A DNA stretch of 64,000 bases from JBJHBP01 sp050485645 (GCA_050485645.1 JBJHBT010000007.1:90178-154177), one strand, 5' to 3'; counted from the first letter of the stretch, positions 31,073 to 40,222 are shown. Program-made: numbers and translations. Notes: generated by a model not told the origin, from the letters alone.

Positions 31073-31143
31073 CCGCCCCCACCGCTGGTTGCCGACGAAC
31101 CGGCCGTCTACAATCGGGCCCTCACGCAGCGAGGACTTACCCG

Positions 31144-32580
31144 ATGACGAAACCCTTTCCCGATACAGCCGCCTTTACAGGCTACGATGCGCCATCGCGT
31201 CTGGAGACCGATCTCTTCGATCTGGAAGTGATTGGCGAGTTGCCGGACGCGCTGCACGGCAGCTGGTATCGGATAACGCCGGACCCTCAATATCCGCCGC
31301 TGCTCGGCGACGACTTCATCATCAGCGGCGACGGCATGGTGTCGTACTTCCGCTTCGCCGATGGCCACGTCGATTATCGATCCCGCTACGTACAGACGGC
31401 GCGCTGGCAGGCGGAAAGAAAGGCCCGGCGCGCGCTGTTCGGCGCCTACCGCAACCCGTTCACCGACGATGAGAGCGTGCGCGACGTGGACCGGACCACC
31501 GCCAACACCACCGCACTGTGGCACGGCGGCCGGCTGCTGGCACTGAAGGAAGACGGCCGTCCCTACGAGCTGGATCCGGACACGCTGGCAACACGCGGTT
31601 CCTTCGACTTCGGCGGCAAACTGCGCAGTCAGACCGTGACCGCGCATCCCAAGATCGATCCGCGGACGGGCGAGCTGGTGTTCTTCGGCTATGAAGTCGA
31701 TGGTCTGGCCAGCCGCAGGATGTCCTACTGTGTGGCCGACCGCAACGGCAACCTCACGCATGAGGAATGGTTCGACGCACCCTATGCCGCGCTGGTACAT
31801 GACTTCGGCGTCACCGAAGACTATGTGATCTTTCCGATCTTCCCCACCATCGCCGACCTCGAGCGCATGAAGGCCGGCGGCCCGCACTGGATGAGCGACA
31901 TCAGCAAGGATTCGTGGGTGGGCATCATGCCGCGCAGGGGCGGCGTGGATGAGATGCGCTGGTTCCGCCGTCCCGGCGGCTTCGCGTTCCATATGGCCAA
32001 TGCCTGGAATGACGGCAAGCGTGTGTATCTGGACCTGGCACTGTCGGGCATGAACCCGTTTCCGTTCATTCCCGACGTAAACGAACCCTACGATCCGCGT
32101 CGCGCTGCGGCGATGCCGATACGCTGGAGCTTTGATCTGGCGCGCGACGGCGACACGTTCGAGGAAGCGCTGCTCGCACCCGTGCCTGGCGATCTGCCGC
32201 GCATCGACGACCGACGCGCCTGCGGCCCCTACCGCTACACCTATATGGGCATGGTCGATCCGACCCGCGCGATGCGCAAGACCGGCCCCGTCGGCGCCGG
32301 CTTCAACATGGTCGGACGGCTCGACGTACACACCGGCGAGACCAGTCTCTGGTACGGTGACGACGACTGCACATTCCAGGAGCCGCAGTTCGTGCCGGCG
32401 GGCCCGGCCGAGGATGAAGGCTATGTGCTCGCCGTCATCGAGCGCCATGCGGAGAATCGCTCCGACGTGGGCGTGTTCGATGCGCGGCGTATCGCGGATG
32501 GCCCGATTGCTCTGATCCGCCTGCCGCACCGGCTGCGCATGGCTGTTCACGGCAACTGGGCGCCGGCAGGCGCCGACTGA
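31144..32580 (+). CDS. Carotenoid/stilbene cleavage oxygenase family protein, 478 aa
   Basis: The four iron-binding histidines are in place: H168 (TAHPKIDP), H219 (LVHDFGVTE), H283 (AFHMANAW) and H469 (AVHGNW), at the spacing of the seven-bladed propeller dioxygenases. Other family segments are ISGDGMVSYFRF, NTTALWHGGRLLALKEDG and YTYMGMVDP. Bacterial members cleave apocarotenoids, lignostilbenes or isoeugenol-type phenylpropenes to aldehydes. No export signal, so it is cytosolic. It opens the cluster with a PQQ dehydrogenase and two SnoaL-type proteins. Confidence 0.93.
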   Translation: MTKPFPDTAAFTGYDAPSRLETDLFDLEVIGELPDALHGSWYRITPDPQYPPLLGDDFIISGDGMVSYFRFADGHVDYRSRYVQTARWQAERKARRALFGAYRNPFTDDESVRDVDRTTANTTALWHGGRLLALKEDGRPYELDPDTLATRGSFDFGGKLRSQTVTAHPKIDPRTGELVFFGYEVDGLASRRMSYCVADRNGNLTHEEWFDAPYAALVHDFGVTEDYVIFPIFPTIADLERMKAGGPHWMSDISKDSWVGIMPRRGGVDEMRWFRRPGGFAFHMANAWNDGKRVYLDLALSGMNPFPFIPDVNEPYDPRRAAAMPIRWSFDLARDGDTFEEALLAPVPGDLPRIDDRRACGPYRYTYMGMVDPTRAMRKTGPVGAGFNMVGRLDVHTGETSLWYGDDDCTFQEPQFVPAGPAEDEGYVLAVIERHAENRSDVGVFDARRIADGPIALIRLPHRLRMAVHGNWAPAGAD

Positions 32581-32643
32581 AACCGGGGACCGGCCCACAA
32601 GGTCCCTGCGGAATCGAAAATAAAGGGGAGCGAGAACCGACCT

Positions 32644-34803
32644 ATGTATACAAGCCATGCCCGCGCGCACCACTGCGCGCACGCCGCCACCGATCTCCGG
32701 CCCCGCCTGCTGATCGCTTCCATCCTCGTTTTCGTTGCGTCGCTCACAACGGCCCTGGCGCAGGGTCCGGCTGCGGTGAACCACGAACGCATGCTCAACG
32801 CGGATGCGGAACCGGGCAACTGGATGGGCCACGGCCGCACCTACGACGAGCAGCGCTTCAGTCCGCTTACGCAGATCAATGAACACAATGCGCACGAACT
32901 CGGCCTCGCCTGGTACCACGATCACGAAACGTTTCGTGGTGTACAGGCCACGCCGATCGTCGTCGATGGCGTGATGTACAACATCAGCGCATGGAACATC
33001 ACCACCGCGCTGAATGCCGCCACCGGCGAACTGCTATGGACCTACGACCCGGAGGTGCCCGCACAGTGGGCGCGCTACACCTGCTGCGAGCCGATCAGCC
33101 GCGGCCTGGCCGTCTGGGAAGGCAAGGTGATCATCGCGACACTGGACGGCCGTCTGATCGCGCTGGATGCCGGGACCGGCGAGCCGGTCTGGGAAACACT
33201 GACCATCGACCGCGACTGGCCGTACAGCATCACCGGCGCGCCGCGTGTCTACGACGGCCGTGTCGTGATCGGCAACAGCGGCGCGGACTTCGGCGTACGC
33301 GGCTACGCCAGCGCCTATGACGCGAACACCGGTGAACTGATCTGGCGTTTCTATACCGTGCCCGGCAATCCGGCGGAAGGCTTCGAGAATGAGGCCATGG
33401 AAATGGCCGCCGGAACCTGGACCGGCGAGTGGTGGGTGCTCGGCGGTGGCGGCACGCCATGGGACGCCTTCAACTACGACCCGGAGCTGAACCTGGTCTA
33501 TATCGGCACCGGCAACGGCGCGCCGCTGTCGCACCATCATCGCAGCCCCGACGGCGGCGACAACCTGTTTCTGGCGTCCATCGTCGCGGTCACTGCCGAT
33601 ACCGGCGAGTATGTATGGCACTACCAGACGGCACCCGGCGAAAACTGGGACTATACGGCCACGCAGCCGATGATCCTCGCGGATCTGGAGATTCACGGCG
33701 AGCAGCGCAAGGTCATCATGCAGGCGCCGAAAAACGGCTTCTACTATGTGCTCGACCGCGAAACCGGCGAGCTCCTGTCGGCGCAGAAGTTTGTCACCAA
33801 CTTCTGGGCCAGCCATATCGACATGCTCACCGGACGGCCGGTGCTGCATCCGGATGCGTTCTTCGGCGAAGAGCCGGTGCTGCTGACGCCGGGCCCCGGT
33901 GGCGGACACAACTGGTATCCGATGTCATACAGCCCGCTCACCGGGCTTGCGTACTTTTCCGTCATGGAGGAGTGGTTCGTATTCGCGCTCGCACCCGAGT
34001 TCGAGCCGCAGCGATTCCGCTCCAACACCGGCTGGACCTTCGCTGGCTACGCGGAACAGCGCCAGCGGATGCAGCGCTTCGCGGCGGAGCAGCGGGCCGG
34101 CTGGCTGACGGCATGGGATCCGGTGCGCCAGCGCGAAGCCTGGCGCGTGCCTTACTCGCGCCCCGGCAGCGGCGGCACGCTGGTGACGGCGGGCAACATC
34201 GTGTTTCAGGGTACGGCCGAGCAGACCGTCGCCATCTACCGCGCCGATGACGGCGAGAAACTGTGGGACATGCCGGTTCAGACCGTGCCCATGGCCGGAC
34301 CCATCACCTATACCGTCGACGGTGAACAATACATCGCCGTGAACGCCGGCTGGGGCGGTGGCATGGCGGCCGTGGAACGCATGTCCGGTCAGCGCATGCA
34401 GCGCTCGGAAGCGCGACTGGTGGTGTTCAGGCTGGGCGGCACGGCCGAGCTGCCCCCGCTGCAGCCTGACGACTCCGAACCCGAACCGCCGCCGCCGATC
34501 ACGGCGTCCGAAACGGTGATCCAGCGCGGCGCCACACTGTACAGCGAGATCTGCGCTGTCTGTCACGGTCCGCGCGGTGTCAGTGCCAACAGCGACCTGC
34601 GCTATATGAGCCGAGAAACCCGCGCCCAGTTCGCCGACATCGTACTGCGCGGCATTCGCATGGACCAGGGCATGGCCCGTTTCGATGACCTGCTCGACGA
34701 GGACGGCGTGGCGGCAATTTATGCGTATCTCGTTGCACGCGCGAACGAGGACTGGGGCCAGCCCGAAGCGCGGCCGGCCGATGACACCGGGACGGTGCAG
34801 TGA
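32644..34803 (+). CDS. Quinohaemoprotein alcohol dehydrogenase (PQQ plus haem c), 719 aa
   Basis: A signal peptide (about 1-40) precedes an eight-bladed PQQ propeller: LNAATGELLWTYDPEVPAQW, vicinal cysteines C147-C148 (YTCCEP), GNSGADFGVRGYASAYDANT. The active-site aspartate is D336 in ENWDYTATQ. T338 replaces the extra aspartate of lanthanide enzymes, so calcium is expected. A C-terminal haem-c domain has CAVCH (637-641). This is type II architecture, oxidising primary alcohols or aldehydes in the periplasm. The stop overlaps the next gene's GTG by 4 bp. No PQQ biosynthesis genes are in the window. Confidence 0.94.
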   Translation: MYTSHARAHHCAHAATDLRPRLLIASILVFVASLTTALAQGPAAVNHERMLNADAEPGNWMGHGRTYDEQRFSPLTQINEHNAHELGLAWYHDHETFRGVQATPIVVDGVMYNISAWNITTALNAATGELLWTYDPEVPAQWARYTCCEPISRGLAVWEGKVIIATLDGRLIALDAGTGEPVWETLTIDRDWPYSITGAPRVYDGRVVIGNSGADFGVRGYASAYDANTGELIWRFYTVPGNPAEGFENEAMEMAAGTWTGEWWVLGGGGTPWDAFNYDPELNLVYIGTGNGAPLSHHHRSPDGGDNLFLASIVAVTADTGEYVWHYQTAPGENWDYTATQPMILADLEIHGEQRKVIMQAPKNGFYYVLDRETGELLSAQKFVTNFWASHIDMLTGRPVLHPDAFFGEEPVLLTPGPGGGHNWYPMSYSPLTGLAYFSVMEEWFVFALAPEFEPQRFRSNTGWTFAGYAEQRQRMQRFAAEQRAGWLTAWDPVRQREAWRVPYSRPGSGGTLVTAGNIVFQGTAEQTVAIYRADDGEKLWDMPVQTVPMAGPITYTVDGEQYIAVNAGWGGGMAAVERMSGQRMQRSEARLVVFRLGGTAELPPLQPDDSEPEPPPPITASETVIQRGATLYSEICAVCHGPRGVSANSDLRYMSRETRAQFADIVLRGIRMDQGMARFDDLLDEDGVAAIYAYLVARANEDWGQPEARPADDTGTVQ

Positions 34804-36362
34804 ACACGGCGAGTGACGGCGGATCCGATCCGCTCGACTCGCGGGCAACGACACTGGCACCCCACGTTCCCGTGCGTCGGCCGGGTCTGCGACGAAGGTC
34901 CGTCATGGGGGCATTGGTCGTGGCCGCATGCGCCGTGGTCCCGCTGCTCGTTCTTCCAGCCTGCTCCAATGACGCACCGGATCACGCAACGCACGACCAT
35001 GCCGGCCCGACCGTGACCGAACTGCGCGATGCGCTCGACCGTCTGGAACAGCGCACGACACAGCTGCGCGACGCCGCCGACATTCGCCGGCTGCAGCGCG
35101 CCTACGGGCACTATGTGGACCGCGCTTTCTGGCACGACGTCGCCGATCTGTTCGCCGAAGACGCCGTCATCGAGTTCGGCAACGACGGCGCCTATGTCGG
35201 GCGCGAGCGCATTCGCGAGTACTATCTGCGTCTGGGCGAGGGTGAAACCGGACTGCGTCACGGCCAGATGAACAACCACATGCAGCTGCAACCGGTGGTG
35301 CATGTGGCCGACGACGGCACCAGCGCCCACGGCCGCTGGCGCGCATTCAGCATGGTGGGTCAGTTCCAGGAGAAAGCCGTCTGGGCCGAAGGGCCGTACG
35401 AGAACGAATACGTGAAAGAAGACGGCGTGTGGAAGATCAGCCGCCTGCGCTGGTATCCGACGTTCGTCGTGCCATATGAGGATGGCTGGGCCGGCGCCGA
35501 CGTCGACAGCTGGCGCTCACCGGCCGCGGAAGACTTCCCGCCCGACCGTCCGGCAACTGAACAGCTGCCACTGTTTCCGGATGTCTACGTGGCACCTTTT
35601 CACTACGAGCACCCCACGCGCCGACCACTGATTCATGCCGACGATGTACGCCTGACGGTGGCCAGCAGCGAAGATTCGCCGGCCGTGAGCGAACTGCGTG
35701 ATCTGTTCGCGCAACGACGCGCGCAGCTGGCGCGACTGGAAGCCTGGGACGCGGTGGAGAACCTGCAGGCCATTTACGGCTACTACTTCGATCGCCAGCT
35801 CTGGGACGACGTCGCGGCACTGTTCACCGACGACGCCACGTTCGAGTACGGCCAGCGCGGCGTGTACCGCGGCCGCGACAGCATCCGCCGCGGTCTTGAG
35901 CTGTTCGGCGCGCCGGGGCCCGAGCAGGGGCGCCTGAACCATCACTTCCAACTGCAGCCGGTGGTCACCGTGGCCGAGGACGGGCGCAGCGCAAAGGCGC
36001 GCTGGCGCGGCCTGAATCAGCTCGGCGTGCACGGTGAGTATGGGGAATGGAGCGAAGGCACGTACGAAAACGAGTACGTGCTGGAAGACGGTGTCTGGCG
36101 CATCAGCCGGCTGCATTTCTACTTCTCGGTGATCGCCGACTACGAACGCGGCTGGGGCGACAACCCCAAACCCATGCCGGGCGCCAGCGATGCGATTCCG
36201 CCGGACGAACCGCCGTCCGAAGTGTACGAATCGCTGCCCGGGGTCCATGTGCCGCCGTTCCACTATCCGCACCCTGTGAGCGGCGACGCGGTGGTCTGGC
36301 CGCGTGACGAAACCGGGCAGAGCGGGCAGCCCGAGCAGCCCGAGCAGCCCGAGCAGCCGTAA
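34800..36362 (+). CDS. Exported lipoprotein with two NTF2/SnoaL-like domains, 520 aa
   Basis: The GTG start overlaps the PQQ-dehydrogenase stop by 4 bp. An N-terminal RRPGLRRRSVMGALVV followed by a hydrophobic stretch and LPAC suggests a Tat-type lipoprotein. Two homologous domains follow: about 80-230 (IRRLQRAYGHYVDRAFWHDV, GEGETGLRHGQMNNHMQLQP, ENEYVKEDGVWKISRL) and about 310-460 (VENLQAIYGYYFDRQLWDDV, GRLNHHFQLQPVVTVAEDG, ENEYVLEDGVWRISRL). The tail is a PEQ repeat. SnoaL-like domains bind small hydrophobic substrates and some catalyse isomerisation. Its coupling points to the dehydrogenase's substrate or product. Confidence 0.85.
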   Translation: MNTASDGGSDPLDSRATTLAPHVPVRRPGLRRRSVMGALVVAACAVVPLLVLPACSNDAPDHATHDHAGPTVTELRDALDRLEQRTTQLRDAADIRRLQRAYGHYVDRAFWHDVADLFAEDAVIEFGNDGAYVGRERIREYYLRLGEGETGLRHGQMNNHMQLQPVVHVADDGTSAHGRWRAFSMVGQFQEKAVWAEGPYENEYVKEDGVWKISRLRWYPTFVVPYEDGWAGADVDSWRSPAAEDFPPDRPATEQLPLFPDVYVAPFHYEHPTRRPLIHADDVRLTVASSEDSPAVSELRDLFAQRRAQLARLEAWDAVENLQAIYGYYFDRQLWDDVAALFTDDATFEYGQRGVYRGRDSIRRGLELFGAPGPEQGRLNHHFQLQPVVTVAEDGRSAKARWRGLNQLGVHGEYGEWSEGTYENEYVLEDGVWRISRLHFYFSVIADYERGWGDNPKPMPGASDAIPPDEPPSEVYESLPGVHVPPFHYPHPVSGDAVVWPRDETGQSGQPEQPEQPEQP

Positions 36363-36383
36363 TCACGGTCACGGAGCGCAGCG

Positions 36384-37118
36384 ATGAATCAACGACACAG
36401 ACGCCTGAGCGCAACGGCCACCGCGGTTGCCGCCACCGCGGTGATCGGCACCGGCATCGCCATCGGCAACGAAACGGGCAACGCCAGTGATGCCGACATC
36501 GCCGACCTGCGCGCCCGCCTCGACCGCATCGGTCATACGCTGGATCGGTTACAGGACGAGCGCGAGATCGAAGTGCTGCAGCGCAGTTACGGCTACTACG
36601 TGGACAAGAGCCTGTATGACGACGTCGCCAATGTCTTCGCGGTCGACGGCACGGTGGAAATCGGCGGCCGTGGCGTATTCGTCGGCCGCGACCGCGTCAG
36701 CGAATACATGCACTGGCTGACGCCGCCGGGACCGCAGCGCAACCAGATCTTCAACCACACGCAGTTCCAGCCGGTACTCACCGTTTCCGACGACGGCACC
36801 TTCGCACAAGGCCGCTGGCGTGCGCTGGTGATCGGCGGCACGGGCTCGGGGCTGGCGCTATGGGGCGAAGTAACGTACGAGAACGAATACGTGAAGCGCG
36901 ACGGCGTATGGCAGATTGCGCAGCTGTACGCGTTCTTCAACATGTACTCGGTGTACGGCCAGGGCTGGCAGCACAGCCGCTGGCCAAACACGCGGCCGGA
37001 AGCCGATCTGCCGCCGGACCGGCCGCCCACCGTGGTGTACGACATGTACCCGGAGATCCACAGGGTGCCATTCCACTACGCGAATCCCGTCAGCGGGCGG
37101 CGCAGCGAGCTGGACTGA
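36384..37118 (+). CDS. Exported single-domain NTF2/SnoaL-like protein, 244 aa
   Basis: A close relative of the domains in the preceding lipoprotein: IEVLQRSYGYYVDKSLYDDV, GRGVFVGRDRVSEYMHWL, FNHTQFQPVLTVSDDGTFAQ, TYENEYVKRDGVWQIAQLYA and the shared C-terminal VPFHYANPVSG. A signal-like N-terminus (LSATATAVAATAVIGTGIAI) precedes it. It starts 21 bp after the lipoprotein and ends the cluster. Duplication within one operon suggests a periplasmic complex or subfunctionalised binding proteins. Confidence 0.85.
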   Translation: MNQRHRRLSATATAVAATAVIGTGIAIGNETGNASDADIADLRARLDRIGHTLDRLQDEREIEVLQRSYGYYVDKSLYDDVANVFAVDGTVEIGGRGVFVGRDRVSEYMHWLTPPGPQRNQIFNHTQFQPVLTVSDDGTFAQGRWRALVIGGTGSGLALWGEVTYENEYVKRDGVWQIAQLYAFFNMYSVYGQGWQHSRWPNTRPEADLPPDRPPTVVYDMYPEIHRVPFHYANPVSGRRSELD

Positions 37119-37128
37119 CGACCTGACC

Positions 37129-37476
37129 CTATCTTGAGTGTCGATCGAAGAACTCGTACACATGCTCCTGGCTGACCGTGATCACAGGACCATGCGTGAC
37201 GCCCGGCATCTCGACGTACTCGTGTTCCATGCTGATTGCTTCCATGGTCTGTGCCCACGTTCGCGCGAGTGAAACCGGCACCACTTCATCCTCGTCACCG
37301 TGGATGATCATCACCGGAATACCCGCCTCGTGCAGGCCACCGAGCATCTCGGCGCGGTTCTCGTCGACGTTGAACTCCTCACGGATCATTGCGAGAACGT
37401 TCATGACGTCCTTTTCGCTGAGTTCGCATTGAATATCCGCTATGCCGGAATAGAATGCGGCACACGCTCCAACAGG
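37129..37476 (-). pseudogene. Remnant of a prolyl-oligopeptidase-type alpha/beta hydrolase
   Basis: The readable frame has the start of the family's conserved core (ELSEKDVMNVLAMIREEFNV, then DENR) joined directly to its C-terminal part (GIPVMIIHGDEDEVVP and HEYVEMPGVTHGPVI). The segment that should lie between them, with the GHSMGG nucleophile and about 50 residues, is missing, so the catalytic serine is lost while Asp and His remain. A TAG stop (37477-37479) cuts the frame upstream. The 91-residue ATG frame starts at 37404. Probably non-functional. Confidence 0.65.
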
Positions 37477-37505
37477 CTATTCTGCCAATCGGAACGGGAG
37501 CAGCG

Positions 37506-38654
37506 ATGCGCATTGGAATACCCCGGGAAATCAAGGTTCACGAGTATCGAGTCGGCATGACGCCGGGTGGTGTCCGCGAGCTGTGCGAAGCCGGCCACCA
37601 GGTTCTGGTCGAGCACGACGCCGGCGCTGCCGCCGGATTCGACGACATCGAGTATCAGCAGGCCGGTGCCGGTATCGCAGCGGACGCTGACGCGCTGTAC
37701 CGCGACAGTGGGCTGATCGTGAAAATCAAGGAGCCGCAAAGTGAAGAACTCGGGCGACTCGGCGAAGGTCAGCTGCTGTTTGCGTTCCTGCACCTCGCCG
37801 CCATGCCCGGGCTCGCGCGCACTCTGGCGGCCCGGGGTGTCACCGCCATTGCCTACGAGACGGTGACCGATGCCTGCGACGGACTCCCGCTGCTGGCGCC
37901 GATGAGCCGGATCGCAGGGCGGATGTCGGTGCAGGCAGGGGCACACTGCCTGGAGAAGCCGGCCGGTGGTCGCGGCGTGCTGCTCGGTGGCGTGCCCGGC
38001 GTACCGGCGGCACGCGTGGTCGTGATCGGTGCGGGCGTTGCCGGCGGCAATGCGGCTGAAATGGCGGTCGGTCTTCAGGCGGATGTGACCGTGCTCGACC
38101 GCAACGTGGAGCGCCTCAATGTGCTCGCTGAACGCTTCGGCAACCGCATCCGCACCCGATACTCGACCGCCGAAACGCTCGCCGCGCAGGTTGAAGGCGC
38201 CGATCTCCTGATCGGTGCCGTGCTTGCGCCGGGTCGCGCGGCACCGAAGCTCGTGACGCGGGAAATGGTCGGTTCGATGGCGCCTGGCAGTGTGATCGTC
38301 GACGTTTCCATAGACCAGGGTGGTTGTGTCGCGACCAGCCGACCGACGACACATGCCGAGCCGACCTTTGTCGTCGATGGCATCCTGCACTACTGCGTAG
38401 CCAACATGCCCGGTGCCGTTCCCCGCACCGCGACGCAGGCGCTTGTGAACGCAACGCTGCCGTACGTGCGTGCGCTTGCCGATCACGGCCTGGAACGAGC
38501 GTTCGAACACGACGCCGGATTGGCCGCGGGACTCAACGTCCATGCGGGCAGGATCGTTCACCCGGCAGTGGCCGAGGATGTTGAGGCGGCCACCGCCTCA
38601 GGCAGCCGACGCGAGCCGGTGAAACAAGCTGCCGAAACGATCAAGGCACCATGA
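37506..38654 (+). CDS. ald: Alanine dehydrogenase, 382 aa
   Basis: Family hallmarks: MRIGIPREIKVHEYRVGMTP, VKIKEPQSEELGRLGEGQLL (catalytic lysine), FAFLHLAAMPGLARTLAARG, MSRIAGRMSVQAGAHCLEKP, Rossmann motif VVVIGAGVAGGNAAEMAVGL, DVSIDQGGC and VANMPGAVPRTATQALVNAT. It interconverts L-alanine and pyruvate plus ammonia with NAD. ATG 37506 follows GGGAG at 5 nt. The stop overlaps the hemW start by 4 bp. Confidence 0.95.
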   Translation: MRIGIPREIKVHEYRVGMTPGGVRELCEAGHQVLVEHDAGAAAGFDDIEYQQAGAGIAADADALYRDSGLIVKIKEPQSEELGRLGEGQLLFAFLHLAAMPGLARTLAARGVTAIAYETVTDACDGLPLLAPMSRIAGRMSVQAGAHCLEKPAGGRGVLLGGVPGVPAARVVVIGAGVAGGNAAEMAVGLQADVTVLDRNVERLNVLAERFGNRIRTRYSTAETLAAQVEGADLLIGAVLAPGRAAPKLVTREMVGSMAPGSVIVDVSIDQGGCVATSRPTTHAEPTFVVDGILHYCVANMPGAVPRTATQALVNATLPYVRALADHGLERAFEHDAGLAAGLNVHAGRIVHPAVAEDVEAATASGSRREPVKQAAETIKAP

Positions 38655-39895
38655 TCGCGTCTGCGGGAAATTCACCACTGGAAATGCGCCACACCACCGG
38701 ACAGCCTCCCGATCCCCGGCCCATGCCACCGCTGTCGCTCTACGTGCATCTGCCTTGGTGCGAGCGCAAGTGCCCGTACTGCGACTTCAATTCCTACGAG
38801 CCACGCGGCGGTCTGCCCGAGCATGCCTACGTGCAGGCGCTGCTGAGCGACCTGGACGCTGAAAGCGGCTTCGCGCATGGTCGGCGTGTCATCAGCGTGT
38901 TCATCGGCGGCGGCACACCCAGCCTGTTTTCCGGCGACGCGATACGCACACTGCTCGACGGCATCAGGGCGCGCATGGCAGTTGCAGACGACGTCGAAAT
39001 CACGCTGGAGGCCAATCCCGGTTCCGTCGAAGCGCGGCGGTTCGCGGCGTTCCGCGAAGCTGGCGTCAATCGCCTGTCGATCGGCATTCAGAGCTTCCGG
39101 GATCAGCAGCTGCGCGCAATCGGCCGCGTGCACGACAGGGACGAAGCGCTGCGCGCCGCCGCGGTCGCGCGAGAAGCCGGCTTCGACAACCTCAACCTGG
39201 ATCTGATGTACGGCCTGCCCGACGACGATGGCGAAGGCGCACTGGACGATCTGCACACCGCCATCGCCCTTCAGCCGCAACACCTGTCCTGGTATCAGCT
39301 GACGCTGGAGCCGGACACGGCGTTCCATCGTCGCCCGCCGCCGTTGCCGGCGGATGACGAAGTCGCCGTCATCGAGCAAAGCGGCCGCGCGCTGCTGGCC
39401 GCGAACGGCTTCGGACGCTACGAAATCTCCGCCTATGCGCGTGCCACGGCGCGCTGCGTGCACAATCTCAACTACTGGACCTTCGGCGACTACATTGGCA
39501 TCGGCGCCGGGGCGCACGGCAAGCTCACAGCACCGGACCGGACCGGCATCGTACGGCGCGCGAAGACGCGCAATCCACGCACCTACATGGTCGCGGCCGG
39601 CAGCGCTGCGGCGGTGTCCGTGGAACAGGTCACGCAGCCTCACGCGCTGGCACTGGAATTCATGATGAACGCGCTGCGCCTGACCGATGGTATCGACATG
39701 GTCTGTTTCGAGCGCCACACCGGTGTATTGTTCGACACCATCGCCGCACCGCTGGCCGAAGCCAGGCGGCGCGGCTGGCTGGATGTGGATCGACACAGCA
39801 TCCGGCCGACGCCGACGGGCCGTGCGTACCTGAATGCCGTGCTGGCGCTCTTCGTGGAGCAGCCGGTGGAACGGAGAAGTGCGCTAACGCCTTAA
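38651..39895 (+). CDS. hemW: HemW-type radical SAM haem chaperone, 414 aa
   Basis: Radical SAM cluster CERKCPYC at C37-C41-C44 with the family signature LYVHLPWCERKCPYCDFNSY. It also has VISVFIGGGTPSLFSGDAIR, LEANPGSVEARRFAAFREAG, GVNRLSIGIQSFRDQQLRAI and the VHNLNYWTFGDYIGIGAGAH motif that separates HemW from true coproporphyrinogen oxidase (HemN). The first 20 residues before PLSLY are probably not conserved; translation may begin at MPPLS (38723). Coupled to ald by ATGA overlap. Confidence 0.94.
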   Translation: MIASAGNSPLEMRHTTGQPPDPRPMPPLSLYVHLPWCERKCPYCDFNSYEPRGGLPEHAYVQALLSDLDAESGFAHGRRVISVFIGGGTPSLFSGDAIRTLLDGIRARMAVADDVEITLEANPGSVEARRFAAFREAGVNRLSIGIQSFRDQQLRAIGRVHDRDEALRAAAVAREAGFDNLNLDLMYGLPDDDGEGALDDLHTAIALQPQHLSWYQLTLEPDTAFHRRPPPLPADDEVAVIEQSGRALLAANGFGRYEISAYARATARCVHNLNYWTFGDYIGIGAGAHGKLTAPDRTGIVRRAKTRNPRTYMVAAGSAAAVSVEQVTQPHALALEFMMNALRLTDGIDMVCFERHTGVLFDTIAAPLAEARRRGWLDVDRHSIRPTPTGRAYLNAVLALFVEQPVERRSALTP

Positions 39896-39915
39896 TTCTC
39901 TGAAACGCGTTCTCG

Positions 39916-40188
39916 TTACGGGGAGGCATCCGGGGACAGGATGCGGGTTTCGGTGCTCACCCGGCTGGCCACGAAATCACCGGAAGTGCGCTCCTGCATG
40001 GCAGCGAAGTAGCTGGCCACACCTTCTGGCGTGGTCACCAGCGTCTGCGAGCCGGTTCCCCAAAACAGGGCATCCGGGGCAAACAGAGCCAGCATGGCGG
40101 GATAATCCGAATCGGTGAAGGCGGCCAGAAAACGATCGAAGACGGCGTCGGCTTCAATACCGGCATCGGCCCGGGCATGGGAGGTCAA
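39916..40188 (-). CDS. Short NTF2/SgcJ-like protein, possibly truncated, 90 aa
   Basis: The sequence GIEADAVFDRFLAAFTDSDY, PAMLALFAPDALFWGTGSQT and TPEGVASYFAAMQE is the N-terminal two-thirds of an NTF2-like (SgcJ/EcaC) domain. The family is usually 120-140 aa, so the final sheet is missing after ETRILSP. The only in-frame start is TTG at 40188 with no ribosome site; an ATG 7 nt upstream is in another frame and stops at once. Probably a decaying or frameshifted gene, downstream of the PepSY gene. Confidence 0.5.
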   Translation of the reverse strand: MTSHARADAGIEADAVFDRFLAAFTDSDYPAMLALFAPDALFWGTGSQTLVTTPEGVASYFAAMQERTSGDFVASRVSTETRILSPDASP

Positions 40189-40222
40189 GCAGTCATGCCA
40201 AAGCCGGGGTGGCGCAACCGGA

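Noticed and set aside
31108..32925. 605-codon minus-strand open frame
   Set aside because: Antisense of the carotenoid oxygenase with all four iron-binding His on the plus strand; no recognisable protein.
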